A stretch of DNA of 60,487 nt, taken from Auxenochlorella pyrenoidosa (lineage: Eukaryota; Chlorophyta; Trebouxiophyceae; Chlorellales; Chlorellaceae). The translations under genes were made by a program, and so were the position numbers. The DNA is taken from positions 2,285,971-2,346,457 of the forward strand of contig KQ481938.1 of NCBI GenBank assembly GCA_001430745.1. Reading direction: 5' to 3'. Every line of letters starts with the position of its first letter. Positions within the stretch are counted from its first letter, which is position 1. Below, in pieces: positions 21,901-33,800 of the stretch. Under the pieces are notes generated by a model, which was not told where the DNA came from, made no database searches, and worked only from the letters and a program-made list of their open reading frames with translations.

Positions 21901-24033
21901 AGATGCTCACGCAGGGGGGGGGGGGAGGGGGGCTGCTCTGTGTCACGGGGACGCACGAGTAATGCGTTGTGCTCGGATGCGGAGTCACCGTTGCGGCCCC
22001 GTGCTGCCCTGCCCTGCTGCCCTTGCACTGCAGCCCGCGGTGTACTCCTTTGAGCAGGCCGTGCAGCACAGCGGCTGGGAGGGCTTCACGGTCGAGTTTG
22101 CGTGGACGCCCTACCCCTCGCACTTTGTCGTCGCGGGCATGAATGGTGCGGCCAGGGTCTGGCAGCACCGATCTCGATGATGCTTGGCTGGCAGCTGCGC
22201 TGTCCTCACAGCCCGGGGCTGTGCGACGCTCACCTGCTGCTAACCATGCATCCAGGCCCTGCCGACCCACACCCGTGGCCCCGCCCCTGCCCACCCCGCA
22301 GGGTTCTGGTTCTCCGGCGCCGCCAACTGCTGGGTCCGCAACGTGAGCCGCCGCTGGGGCACTACGTACCCGAGCACGCAGTCTGCACCATCGCAAGAGC
22401 GCTGTCAGCACGAAACTCAAGTCTGGCGAGCTGGGTGGCCAGCTGGTAGTGCACACTTGTCTGCAGCGCCACTTCCTTGTGCTGCTTCCCTTCACGGCGC
22501 CGCGCCCCCCTCCCTGCAGGTGGACATTGTCAACGCCGACACCGGCGGGGAGGCCATTAACTCGGACTTCATGACCATGTCTAACATCAAGCTGTGGCAC
22601 ACAGCCCCGCGGTGTGTGGGGGTGGAGCGCCGCCCTGAACAGTTTCCAGGGCCCCTGCTGAGCGTGGCAGCGGAGCGGCTAGTGCCGGCACGCCGAGCGC
22701 CCCCGTTGTATTGGTGTGCCAACTGGCATGAGCTTCGGCCGGCTTGCCAAAGCTTCTAGGCAGTTTATAGGGCTGACCCCCTGGCATACTCTCCCTCGCC
22801 CTGCAGCACCGGCAAGGGCATGCAGAAGGGCGCCAATGGCCACCATGGCCTGTGGGCGGCCCACAGCAGCAACGTGCTCATCAGCCAGTGAGCTGCAAGT
22901 GGGGCCAGGCCCTGGGGTGCGGCGTTGCAGCGCATGCGCGGTAAAGATGCATGGCACCCGGCCGGCTCGACTTGTCCCACAGTCAAGTGGTTGCAGCCCC
23001 AGGAGTGGAGCCACCAGCCGCCCTGGCGTCAGTTGCCTCGCCTGCCTCACACCTGCCCCACCGCTGTTCCCCCGGCAGGGCCACCTTCAACACCATGTTC
23101 ATCCACGACCTGACCCTGGATGTGTGGGCCCAGGAGTGCGTGTTCAAGAACTCGCGCGGCCTTGACCTCAACACCGACATGCACCGAGGAGGTGAGAGTC
23201 CGCGCGGGCGGGCGGGCGCGCCTTTGAGGACCCGTGCGTCATGTCGCGGTTGCAATCGCAGGCAAAGTCGTTCGGGCTCCGAGCTTGCATGGCCTGGGCA
23301 AGTGGTGGCCAGAGTGGAGGAACACACCAGCGAGCACAGCGAGGCGTCTAGTGTCTGTCTGGCACGGCCACAAGCTTTCACAATGTCCCCCCAGCTGCAG
23401 GGGCCCACAACAACCTGTGGGCGAACCTTCATCTGGGAAAGGGCCTGCGCGCCTTTGCCAGCAGCGGCAGCAGCATCCGCGGCGCGCATGCAGCCGCCAA
23501 CAACACATGGTGAGGCGCTGCAACAGCAGAATGGAACGAACGAATGAATGCATGAAGCGGCAGGCTGCCATCGGTGCATCAATGAGCAGAATGGCTGCAA
23601 CAGGCGCGAAGAGCCAGTGGGTGGGCCGCCAGCATCCTGGGCTTTGCTTACCCAGCAGACACGTGTCTGCAAAACGCTGCATGCCCACGGCCCCTCCCCT
23701 TGCCCACCCTGTCCTCACACACACCAACCACTGCCCACCACCCCACCCGCCCTGCCCAGGTGGAACATCCAGTCGGAACGGGGTGTCGTCAACATTCCAG
23801 AGTGCGGCTATGGGGCATACTTAAATTTTGTGGGCCCCAATTGGGGCAGCCCAGACAACAAGGCGGCTGGGGTCAACTCCCAGTTGGGCGGCGCTCCGGC
23901 CACCGGTGCTGCGGGCATCAAGAGCTACTGCCCACAGAACCGGTGGTATACAGAGGTGGTGCGGGTCCTGGTGCCTGCAGACCTGCACGTAGCAATGAGG
24001 GCCACGCGCCTTGCTCGCCTGGGGGTGCCCTGA
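18901..24033 (+). CDS. Secreted beta-helix carbohydrate-active protein (pectate lyase superfamily)
   Basis: Seventeen exons encode 638 residues. The N-terminus (MQCQCRGAPAAVLVSLLLAV) is a signal peptide ending near ALCQAAA. Exons 2 and 3 join as GLTFNVKNYGAKGDNRTDDS, the standard opening of pectate lyase superfamily beta-helices, followed by ATVYIPPGTYRI and NVVVRGAG. Later come WEGFTVEFAWTPYPSHFV, NCWVRNVDIVNADTG, ANGHHGLW (His459, His460), FIHDLTLDVWAQ, LDLNTDMHRG, NNLWANLHLGKGLRAF and ANNTWWNI, a set shared with large bacterial and algal lyase/hydrolase-like proteins. It is probably an extracellular polysaccharide-acting or binding enzyme. Substrate is unknown. A basic, low-complexity stretch of about 65 residues (20880-21070) interrupts the helix. 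It is not a recent duplicate of the 4102-9624 gene, because only the opening motif is shared. Confidence 0.85.
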
Positions 24034-24549
24034 GCAGCAGCCTTTGTGTGCCACCGCCGCTCCAAATTACCCATCCATGGAAGGAATTCCTCAAACCTGA
24101 ACATTAATATGTTCTGTCCATATGGGCAGCCACTTTGTCCAAACCCATGTTTGCCTGCCAGCTTTGCCTGCGGGCCAGGCCTCCAGACTTGGCGCTTTTA
24201 CAGAAAGATGTGCACGTCTTTTCGTCACCTTGCTGCCCCTGTACATGCCTACTTTTTTCTGGAGACCATCGCTCATTCATTCATTGCTCGTATCCTCTTT
24301 GACGCAACATAGCTCTGTCAAGCAAACGTTATTATAAGCAAAGCTGAGCTTGAATGGGGAGGCATGCGCGGAACCCGCAAACCGCCGCCGTGAGCGCGCA
24401 TCTTGCCGCCAGCGTGGCGGCGAGGTCTGATTTTTGCCACCGCTTGCCTACCCGCGCCTATCCACAGTCTCAGACTGCACTGCGGCTCGCATCCAAGTTG
24501 TAACCGAGAGTTTCTGAACCACCCAGTCTCGGCGAGCTCTTTCGGCAGT
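24034..24549. other. Intergenic region, no gene seen
   Basis: About 515 A/T-richer bases hold the 3' UTR of the beta-helix gene and the promoter of the lumenal protein gene. One TGTAA (24499-24503) lies only about 50 bases before the next start codon, so it may not belong to the upstream gene. Confidence 0.5.
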
Positions 24550-26684
24550 ATGCAGGCCGTCGTCAGCATTCGGGTGGTGGCGCCCAGCCAGGTCTGTGCG
24601 ATCGGGCGCTTAACAGACCGCCGGGCAGGGGCAGGGACTTGTTGCTCTCGCCCCTGCCCGTGAGCCAGCCACTGCACCTCCCACCTCTGCCGCCTACTCC
24701 CGTGCTTGCAGTGCTTCAAACAGCAGCGTGCTCGCAGCAGGGGATGCAGCGTGCGGTGCGCAGCGCTGCTGCCAGAGGACGCCGGCAAGCAGGCGGCAGG
24801 CGCTCTCCTCGGCGCCGCTGCTGCGGCCACGCTGCTTCTGCCAGCGATGCCCGCGCTTGCGGTGTCTGGCGGCGGCGGTGAGCAGAAGGGGGCAGCAACT
24901 GTAGCTCTTTGGTTCTGTAGGGCTGGCCTGCTCCGCGATTCATCACCATCACAAAACCGTGGGGGCCTCGCGTCGCTGCCTGGTTTGCATGGGACATTTG
25001 GTGCGACCGGAACTGCCACGCGTCGACTGCTGTGCGCGCAGGCAGCGGCAACAGCCTGGCGTTCTCGGACCTGTCGGGCCAGGACCTGCGCAAGAACAAG
25101 TACACCAAGGCCGACCTGCGCGGCGTGGACATGAGGTGGGCTGCAGCTAGGCCCAGCAGCGGCTTGCACTGCCCACGGGGCCAGCACAGTCTCGCCGCCG
25201 ACGCGAGCAGCTGGCCACAGTTCCTGGCTCTCGCCCGCGTGGCTGCACCCACGTGCCGGCATGCGCACCCCAACCTGTGCCTGCACCCAGCCCCCCGCCC
25301 CCCGCCCCGCCCCCCCCACCCCACCCCACCCACCCACAATCACACGCAGCCGCGCCAACCTGGAGGGCGTGACCTTGTTTGGCGCGCTGGCCACCGACGC
25401 CAAGTTTGTGGGCGCCAACCTGCGGTTCGCCGACCTGGAGCTGATGGAGCTGGAGGGGGCGGACCTGAGCGACGCTGTGCTGGAGGGGGCCATGGTGAGG
25501 CGCTCTGGCACTGCTGCGAGACGGGGGCCCTGGCATGAGAGCCCTGCTGGTGTGCACTGGACACCCCGGGAGGCGTGGCCCGGGGGGGCGCCTTGCTGAG
25601 CGTGCGCCCCTCGGGTGCGCTCGCAGAGGTGGTTGCCGCTCTGCTGGGCGGGATGGCAGGAATGTCGCGGCCCTGGGTGCCGGCCCGCAGCGACCAGGGC
25701 GGGCGGCTTGCCACTGTGCTGGCCAGCCCGGCGCCCGTACAGCGCGCCCCATGAACCCCCNNNNNNNNNNNNNNNNNNNNNNNNNNNNNNNNNNNNNNNN
25801 NNNNNNNNNNNNNNNNNNNNNNNNNNNNNNNNNNNNNNNNNNNNNNNNNNNNNNNNNNNNNNNNNNNNNNNNNNNNNNNNNNNNNNNNNNNNNNNNNNNN
25901 NNNNNNNNNNNNNNNNNNNNNNNNNNNNNNNNNNNNNNNNNNNNNNNNNNNNNNNNNNNNNNNNNNNNNNNNNNNNNNNNNNNNNNNNNNNNNNNNNNNN
26001 NNNNNNNNNNNNNNNNNNNNNNNNNNNNNNNNNNNNNNNNNNNNNNNNNNNNNNNNNNNNNNNNNNNNNNNNNNNNNNNNNNNNNNNNNNNNNNNNNNNN
26101 NNNNNNNNNNNNNNNNNNNNNNNNNNNNNNNNNNNNNNNNNNNNNNNNNNNNNNNNNNNNNNNNNNNNNNNNNNNNNNNNNNNNNNNNNNNNNNNNNNNN
26201 NNNNNNNNNNNNNNNNNNNNNNNNNNNNNNNNNNNNNNNNNNNNNNNNNNNNNNNNNNNNNNNNNNNNNNNNNNNNNNNNNNNNNNNNNNNNNNNNNNNN
26301 NNNNNNNNNNNNNNNNNNNNNNNNNGCCAGCTGACCAACGCGCAGCTGGCGCGGGTGAAGAGCATCAAGGGTGCCGACTTCACGGACGTGGTGCTGCGCA
26401 AGGATGTGCTGGCGGGGCTGTGCAAAATCGCAGGTGGCTGGACGCGCTGCCTGGCTGGCTCCCCTGCAGCATGCACCTGACCGTGCCTTGCATGCTGCCA
26501 GGCCAGTGTGGCCTGGATACGTGCCACCCGCCTGCTTTGCTGCGTATGCGGCGCAGCGCCCCAACCAGGCAGTGCAGCCCCTAACTTCACACATGCCCTG
26601 CCTACCCTCCCCTGATTGCCCATGGCAGACGGCGTGAACTCCACCACCGGCGTGGCGACCCGCGACAGCTTGCTGTGCCCTTAA
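24550..26684 (+). CDS. Thylakoid-lumen pentapeptide-repeat protein
   Basis: Six exons (24550-24591, 24712-24877, 25042-25135, 25350-25494, 26331-26433, 26629-26684) encode 201 residues. Residues 1-40 are a basic transit peptide. Residues about 42-64 (an Ala/Leu core ending PALA) are a thylakoid-transfer signal, so cleavage after Ala64 is expected. The mature protein has pentapeptide-repeat strands of the A(D/N)LxG type: FSDLSGQDLR, KADLRGVDM, RANLEGVTL, GANLRFADL and EGADLSDAVLEGA. It ends with GADFTDVVLRKDV, LCKIADGVN and TRDSLLCP, the conserved tail of cyanobacterial and plastid lumenal members. No arginine pair precedes the hydrophobic core, so Sec-type import is more likely than Tat. Its biochemical role in the lumen is unknown. 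The fourth intron contains the second assembly gap. Confidence 0.88.
25761..26325. other. Assembly gap (565 N) inside an intron of the lumenal protein gene
   Basis: Exon 4 ends LEGAM followed by a GT donor at 25495. The gap ends five bases before an AG acceptor at 26329-26330, after which LTNAQLARVKSIKGADFTD is in frame. The joined order matches the family, so the gap is intronic, although a small exon hidden in it cannot be excluded. Confidence 0.7.
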
Positions 26685-27071
26685 GTTGCACGGCAGTCCG
26701 TGCCGGCGGCTGGCTGCGGCGCCACGAGCCGAGCGCACACATGCCCGCACTCAATTTTGGCCAACCTGCATTGATGGTTTATCTCTGTTTATTCTCACCT
26801 TGTGACTGGTGCTATGGAGCAAACGGGGTGGCCAACAGGCTTTCGATCGCCCAGCACCATCTGGGGTGCTGGCGCCAGCGCCGACGCCTCGCTCCCCAGG
26901 CATCTGAGGATTCAGGCCCCCGATCACCCTACTTGCGGCTGAATTGAGGAGCTGAATTGGGCCTCGATTTGTCGCCTGCCTGCCCCAGCGAGCTAAGAGG
27001 GCCTCCGAACCCGCACCTCTGGACTCTCTCCACCCAAGAGCCGCTCACCCGGAAACACCGCGGTGTTCGAG
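26685..27071. other. Intergenic region, no gene seen
   Basis: About 390 bases between two plus-strand genes, with an A/T-richer block at 26740-26850. No TGTAA and no coding content were recognised. Confidence 0.5.
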
Positions 27072-30000
27072 ATGGTGGCGGCCCGCTGCCTGCTGTCGGC
27101 CAGCGCAAAGCGGGCAGCCCCGGCTGCAGCCTCCCACGCCCGAACCTCCTGGCCGCTTGGTGTGCCGAGGGCGCCTGCATCAGCCTCGTGCAAGAAGCGC
27201 CAGCAGCAACGGGGTCTGCAGCAGCAGCAAGAGTGGCGGCAGCGGCAGCGGCAGCGGCTGGCCGCCGCAAGCGGTGGTGGCTGGTCCTCGGAGGACGAAC
27301 CTGTAGACATTTTTGCTCGCGCGCTTGAGGAGTATGACAGGCAAGGTTGATGAGCGCCCTCTTGGAGGCAGTATAAGCAGGGGCTCGCCCGCTTCACCAC
27401 TGCCCCAGAGACGGAGAGCTCATTCAGCGTCGCTGCCAGAGATGGCGGTTGTGACCACACATTCTGTGCGATTGCCGCAGGTTCATTGAGGACAGCAAGC
27501 AGAAACTGGAGGAAGGCAAGCGTTCTCTTGAGGTGGGTGGAGGGCTGGGATGGGGTGTGGGAAGCAGGTGGACCACTGGTGTCCACAAGCGCCTGGGTGC
27601 TTGCGCTGTGCCTGCCCGTGGGGAGCTGCCTGTACCTCGGTGGTGCCTGCCCAGGACCCGCGGCTCCGCCCAGCCGCGACCGTGCCCGTCTGCTCAGCAC
27701 GCGACACCGCGCCCCCTGCGCACAGGATCTGGATGCGGAGCTGAGCAAGATGCGGTCCGAGGGCATGATGCCCAGGTGGATGATGTCGATTGCGGTGTGG
27801 ACGCGCCGCGTCTCAAGCGAAACCCTGGCAATCAACCAGGTGCGGACTGCCCCGCTGCCCCCCTGCCCTCTGGCTGGCTGATGGATGTCAGTGCGCCGCT
27901 GTCCCGGCTGCCGGAACCTTCCAGGCCGGGGTCGGAGCCCTCGGCTGCCAGGCATGCAACTGTGCGCTCGCTGTTCCCAGCATGTTGGGCGGTCGACCTG
28001 GCGGGCCTGCCTCCTGGGCTCAGCACGCCGGCTTGCTTACCTGTAAGGTCGGCTGGACCGTGGCGGGCCCCCCGCTCACACCCCTCCCCTGCCTGCCTGC
28101 CCCCACGCCGCAGCGACGGTACGACGCGCTGATAGCGCGGCGGGCCGAGTTTGCGGCCGCGCTGCGCGCGCTGCAGGAGGAGCTGCGGGCGTCGCCGCCG
28201 CAGCTCAAGCCAGACCCGACCTGCGCTGACTGGATGGCGCTCACGGGCTACACCTGGGCGCAGCAGCTGGTGAGGGGCGGTTGCGCAGCCGAGCGCCAGC
28301 CCTACAGGCAGCCGCAGCATGTAGCCATGGGCATTCGCGACCCCTTTGCCACCTCTTGCAACCCGCCGCCACTGCCCCAGCTGCCCACCTTGCCAGGCCG
28401 GCAGGCGCCATGGCGCAGGCGCCCACGCCTTGTGCCTGCAGGGCACCAGAGCAGACGCATGCGGGGGCCCAACCTCGCGGGCTCTGCAGGTACCTGTCGC
28501 CCCCCTGCCCGGCATGACCCCCCCGGCCCCCACCGGTCGCTTTGCCCTGCAGGCCGACGGCGAGGAGGTGCCGGCAGACCAGCTGCAGCAGCAGCTGCGC
28601 GAGGCGGTGGACCAGACGGCAGGGCCCTCCACCGTGCTGTGGGTCTGCATCACCTCGAGCCTGTTCAGCGGCTGGCTGGCAGCCACCGCGGGCTCCTGGG
28701 CAGGCAAGCAGGGCACAACCCCCGCTCTCACCCCTGCAGCGTCTCGCCCTGCCTCTCTCTCTCGTCATCCTTGCCTGGTTGCCTTGCTTGCTCGATGCCC
28801 TGATTGGTGGCTGGCTTCTGGGCCGAGGCAGCGTTGCGTGTGGGTGGGGTGCCTGCAGAGGCCCACAGGAAAAGCCCGAGCTGGCCTGCCACGGGGCATA
28901 TTGAGGCTCACATGCGCTGTGTCTTCCTGTCACCCCTGCCCGCCTCGCCGCCTGCCTGCAGGCTACGATGCGTACAGGCTGCTGCACGAGGCGCCCAGCC
29001 CAGGCGCCGCGGCTTCCTGGCTGGCCTGGACCGCGCCCTTTGTGCTCGGCACCGCGCTCACCCAGAACCTGGCGCCCGGCGTCTTCCAGAAGAGGTGCGT
29101 GTTGGGGTGGGGCAGTCTCTCACACTCCCTCACACGCGCGCCCCTGCGGCGGCGCAAGTGGTAGGGCCCCCCCAACTGCACCCCCACCCCTCACCGCGCT
29201 GGTGTGCGCGTGTGTGTGTGTGCGGCAACAGATGGTTTGGGCAGCTGCCAGGGAAAGAGCCTTCTGACCTGCCCTCGTGTGTGAGGATGGCAGCCCTGCT
29301 GCACTCATGGCTGCTTGCTTGCGGCCATGTGCGCAAGGGGCAGACCTGGGTGCTGCCCCCTGCGTCCCGTGCAGCATGCTGCGCCCGCTGGCCAACGACC
29401 AGAGCACGTTTTTCAGCAAGATGTCGCTGGCGCCCATCGTGGGCAGCTGCGCCGTGGTAGCCTTCTGCCAATGCCTGGTGTACCAGGTGGGCCGAGGGGG
29501 TGGCGCCAGGCGGTGTGTCACGCACGGTGACTGCCTGCTTGCGGTCGCAGCGACGGTGCAGTGCTGTGGCAGCAAGGCAAGAGCCTTTTTGCGCCTGGCG
29601 TTGTCTGCTTTGCATTTCCACCCACGGCGGAGATGCCCTCGCGTCGTGGCCTGGGCGCGCGCTCACACCCGCCATCGCCGCCCCCTCCACCGCCCCTCCA
29701 CCGCAGGGCCTGTGGCAGGATGTGTTTACCTCCTGGCTGGGCGGCGTGCGCGACCCGCTGCTCATCAGCGACCCGGATGCGCTGCTGCGCCCCGACCAGC
29801 CCCTGCTGGGCACGCTGGCGGGCGGCCTGCTGCCCGCCTTCTTTGTGGCGCCGTCGGCCGCCGTGCTGACGGGCGCGCTGGAGGGCTACTGGCAGTTCTT
29901 CTGCCTCAGCCTGCGGGATGCCAGCGCCAAGTGAGAAAAGAGATGGGGGAGAAAGGGGCAGGGCTTGGGGTGTTGTTGTGCAGGTGCGGCCGCAGCGCCC

Positions 30001-30405
30001 TGGCTGTTAAGGCTGCGGGGGGCTCAGCATTGTGCAGGTTCGTGCATGCACCGCTTGCGCTCGTTTGTATGGCCGCTTGCCAGAGTGGGGCCTGGCTGCC
30101 GCACTCTCCATGCATGGCCCGCCATGCCACACTGCGCTGCACTGCGCCGCGCACGCAGGTTCACGGTGGGGGGCGAGATGTTTGAGGCCAAGGACTGGAT
30201 GGAGGGCCCAGGGGGCAGCCTGGAGCCCACCGACATCACCGCCGACGAGCGGCTCCTCATCTGCGCCCGCACAGCGGTGGGCAGCGCCTGGCTGGCGCTG
30301 GAGACGAGCCTGACCGGCAGCCTGTGGCTGACCACGGCCACCAGCGCCGTCGGGCTGGCCACTGCAGTGCTGCTCAGCCAGCGGAGCAGCAGCCGCAAGC
30401 AGTGA
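27072..30405 (+). CDS. Unrecognised multi-pass membrane protein, possibly plastid-targeted
   Basis: Nine exons encode 485 residues. I do not recognise the family. The first 65 residues are rich in Ala, Arg, Ser and Gln (including a Q-rich KKRQQQRGLQQQQ tract) with almost no acid, like an algal plastid leader. A charged helical part follows (ALEEYDRFIEDSKQKLEEGK). Hydrophobic segments are TVLWVCITSSLFSGWLAAT, SWLAWTAPFVLGTALTQNL, APIVGSCAVVAFCQCLVY, a long GTLAGGLLPAFFVAPSAAVL region, and LTTATSAVGLATAVLLS at the end, which suggests four to six membrane helices. A conserved-looking loop reads LISDPDALLRPDQPLLG. Introns after 27340 and 28703 use GC donors. ATG 27072 follows stops upstream and opens the leader. 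The gene is convergent with CCS1. The coding structure is secure by frame; function is unknown. Confidence 0.8.
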
Positions 30406-30871
30406 GTCAGCAGCAGGTGGAGCGCGAGCACTGGTGCGGCGATTTCCCATCATTCCGCCCTGCCGGCCTACCGTCTCTGGTTCTCAGGCCGTCATCTTAC
30501 TGTTGCGTCTCTGCGCTCCTTTATTGCTGTGCATTCTTCGCCGGCCTGCCTGGCCCTGATTCTCCGGCGCGTTGCATTGTGTACCCATCTCGCTCTGGTC
30601 GCTCAAAACTTGAACGCCTGACCTCCTCGCCCCTCCGCAACGTCTGTCTTCTCCCTTCCTGTGCCGGCTGAGTGTGACTGTTTGTTCCAGAAGCTTGATG
30701 ACGTGTCAATTTAGGGAAATTTGATCGAAGACGGAGCAAGATAGCGAGAGCTGTGGCGCACAAGGAGTGCGTTGTTATACAAGTTCAAAATCACCGTAAA
30801 ACTAAACATGAATACATAGTGAGGGCGAAGCGTATGCTCTCCCTCGTCATGCTGTGCGAGCCAGCCTGCTG
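30406..30871. other. Convergent 3' UTR region
   Basis: About 465 bases separate the stop codons of the membrane protein and CCS1. The first half is pyrimidine-rich on the plus strand (C/T runs at 30430-30660) and the second half is A-rich around 30740-30830. No clear TGTAA was seen on either strand. Confidence 0.5.
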
Positions 30872-33800
30872 CTACTGCTGCTGCTGCTGCTGCCCTGCCG
30901 GGTCGCTCGCAAGCTCGGGCGCCGCGGGCAGCTCCGGCACCGCCTCCAGAATCTCCCCCAGCTCCTGCTCAAAAAACACCTTGGCGCGGTTGGTGGTGCC
31001 GCCCACCATGACGCCGCTGCCCGCCTGCGCGGCCCACACCTGGGAGTGCGATAGGTAGGAGACCACGGTGGTGATGCACATGCCTGCGCAGGGGGGGGCC
31101 AGGGGGAGGTGCACGCGGGGTGGAGATGTTGCGGGGGGGGGCGGGCATGCAAAAGCGCTGCACGCCTGGGAGTGTGCAGGGAGGAGCCAGTGCGGCACAG
31201 CACGCAAGGCAGCAAGCAGCGCAGGCCGCCCTGCTCCTGTGCGGGCTGGGAGCAACCCAGCTGCCCTGTTGCCCACCAGACAGGCACACCAGCAGCACCC
31301 CACCATCAGGTGCAGGGCGCCTCCCTGCCTGCCCCAACCACACCGCCGCCAACCCCGCCCTGCCCGTGTGCCCACCTCCGAACCCGGCATACACCAGGGG
31401 CACCCCCGGGTCTGCCTTCAGCTCCAGCCCGGTGCTGGCCACGATGGCCTCGGGCGTGATGCGCATGCCCTCCACCTCCATCGCCTTGCCGCTGCCCAGC
31501 CGCCGCACGCCTGCAAACTCGCCGCGCGCGTCGTAAAAGGTGACAGTCTGCGGGGTAGGGGTAGGCGAGGGCGGCGGGTGAAGGCAGGGGGGCGGGCGCG
31601 TGAAAAAGAGGGGTGGGCCCCGGGATGGGCAGGGCGCCTGGCACGGCGCCCTGGGTGGGAGCAAGGCCATGGCGCAGCCAGCCCCCTGTATGCTGCCCGG
31701 CTCCCTGCCCGCTGCCTGCTGCGCGCCTGCAGGTCGCGCGCCAGGATGGACACGCCGCGTGGCGTGGTGCCCGGCGGCGCCTGCGAGGGGTCCTCCGCCG
31801 GCAGGAAGGTGGCGTACAGCTTGTCGCTGTCGCCTGCAGGGGGCAAGCAGGCAGGCACGGATGGGGCGGCAGCAAGCTAGGGAGCAGGGCAGGGTTGAGC
31901 ACAGGAGCCAGCAGACTGCCGCCCACCGACTGGTGGCACCCACCCCGCCCCAGCCACTACCTGGGCCATGCCCTTTCCCCGCCCAGCCCGCACCCCGCCC
32001 ACCTTTCAGGCTGGCCATGGGCAGCTGGATGGTGACGCCGTCTGGCACGCCCTGGGAGCCCTCCACCCGCAGCTGCAGGCCCGACATGGACCAGTCGGTC
32101 TGGTACGCGGTCACGCCGCCAAAGCGCAGCGGCGCGTTCACGCTGATCGTCTTGGACGCCAGCTGCCTGCCATCCAGGTCGGTCACTGCGGGGGCGCAGC
32201 AAGCGAGAGCGCCCGCCAGGTCTAAAGGTGCATCCCATTGCTGGGCAGCCACCTGCTGGCCATCCTGCCATGCACCGGCGGGGGCTGTGTGCTGCACATC
32301 GCAGCCCTTCCGCCCGGCCTGCGCCCGTCGACTACCCACCTCGACCACCGCACCGCATGTCTGGGCTGCAGCGGGCCACCCTATCTAGCACTTGCGCGGC
32401 ATCTCCCAGGCCCCATTCAGCGCGCCGTGCTGCGACCCCCGCCCACGCCCACCCGTGATGTCCGAGTAGAACTGCTTGACCGAGCCGTCGGGGCGGTACT
32501 CGATGCGGAAGTCGTCGCAGCGCATCACGGCCTCGGCGCCCGCAGGGAACCAGGCCAGGGGGGAGGCGGAGCGCAGCGCCGAGGCCACCACCATGTCTCC
32601 GCCCTCGGGGATCATGGCGCTGCCGTTGAACCCGCCCACTGCGCAGCGGGTGGGGCGTGGTATGGTGGGGTGGGGTGGGGTGCAAGGTGTGGGCCCCGGC
32701 CAGGGCGAGGGGCAAGAGGCGCAAGGGGCACCTGCTCCCTGCGGTCGCCTCGGTCGGGAGGTGAGGGCCGCCCGGGGGGGGGATAAAGGGAGTGCCCGGG
32801 TATCGGCGCCGGCGCAATGGTCAGCCAATGTGTGCCCCAGTCCCCGCAGCTGCTCTCTGCCCCTGGCACAGGGCTTGCACACAGGCAACGTGCGGCTGCC
32901 CAGCCCTGGCAGCTCACGTGCGCCCACGGCAAAGCCCAGCATGCACAGCAGCATGGAGGCGTGCACGCCGATGGGGCCCAGCTTGCCGGCCAGCCCCTTG
33001 AATCCGTACAGCTGTCCATCCTTGACGAACACCTGTGAGCACCGGTAGGGGGCAGAGAAGGCGCGTCGGGAGATGTGCAATGCAGGCCAGGGTGCAGCAG
33101 TCTCAGCCAAAAGCCCATAGCCAGACTTACGCTGCAGGGCAGACCCTGCCGCACGGCAGACCTTGCAGCACGGCTGCAGACCCCGGCTGCAGACAGCCAG
33201 GGCTCACTGAGCAGCACCTCGCTCTGCGCCACCCTGCACGCTCTGTGTGCGGCCTGCACCGCAGCTGCCCCCCCCCCCCCCCACCCCCACCACCACACAC
33301 ACACCTGGTACTGCCTGGCCGTCAGCGCCTGGGCCACATCACGCAGCGCGGCGTTGGGCAGCTGCGCCGCCACCTGCAGCCGCGCCAGGCTGGTCGCGTC
33401 GCCCTTGAACCGCCAGCGCTGCGCCACCTGCAGCCAAGTTGCCGCGCAGCAGAGGGCACCCAGCCGGGCGTCACCCGCTCGGCTGTGGGGGTGGGCCAGC
33501 CTCACGTGCGGCTGTGCAGTGCAGCAACGGGCCCAGCTGAGCTGCAGCGCGCGCCGGCACCAGGGCACACGCCTACCTTGACGGCGGGCCACTGGTTGGT
33601 GTAGGTGCAGGCCGCCAGGCTGGCGCCCAGCAGGCCCAGCAGCAGCAGGAAGTAGTCGGCCGTGTAGATGTGGTCCCACTGCAGCGCCCAGATGATGCGC
33701 CCCGTCAGGAAGCCCAACACCTTCTGACCCTCCTCCGGGTAGTTCTGCGGCGGAGCAGGGCGGGGTGGGGGGGCAGGGTGGGCTGGCGAGCCAGCATCCA

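Noticed and set aside
18901..24033. Tandem duplication of the two beta-helix genes
   Set aside because: They share only the family opening motif. Exon structure, domain content and later motifs differ, so they are not recent duplicates.
24318..26750. An 810-codon minus-strand frame over the lumenal protein gene
   Set aside because: It runs through an N gap and is antisense to exons with clear pentapeptide repeats. Its residues are Arg/Pro/Ala shadows of GC-rich DNA.
30969..32348. A 459-codon minus-strand frame covering much of CCS1
   Set aside because: It reads through several CCS1 introns and agrees with the protein only within single exons.
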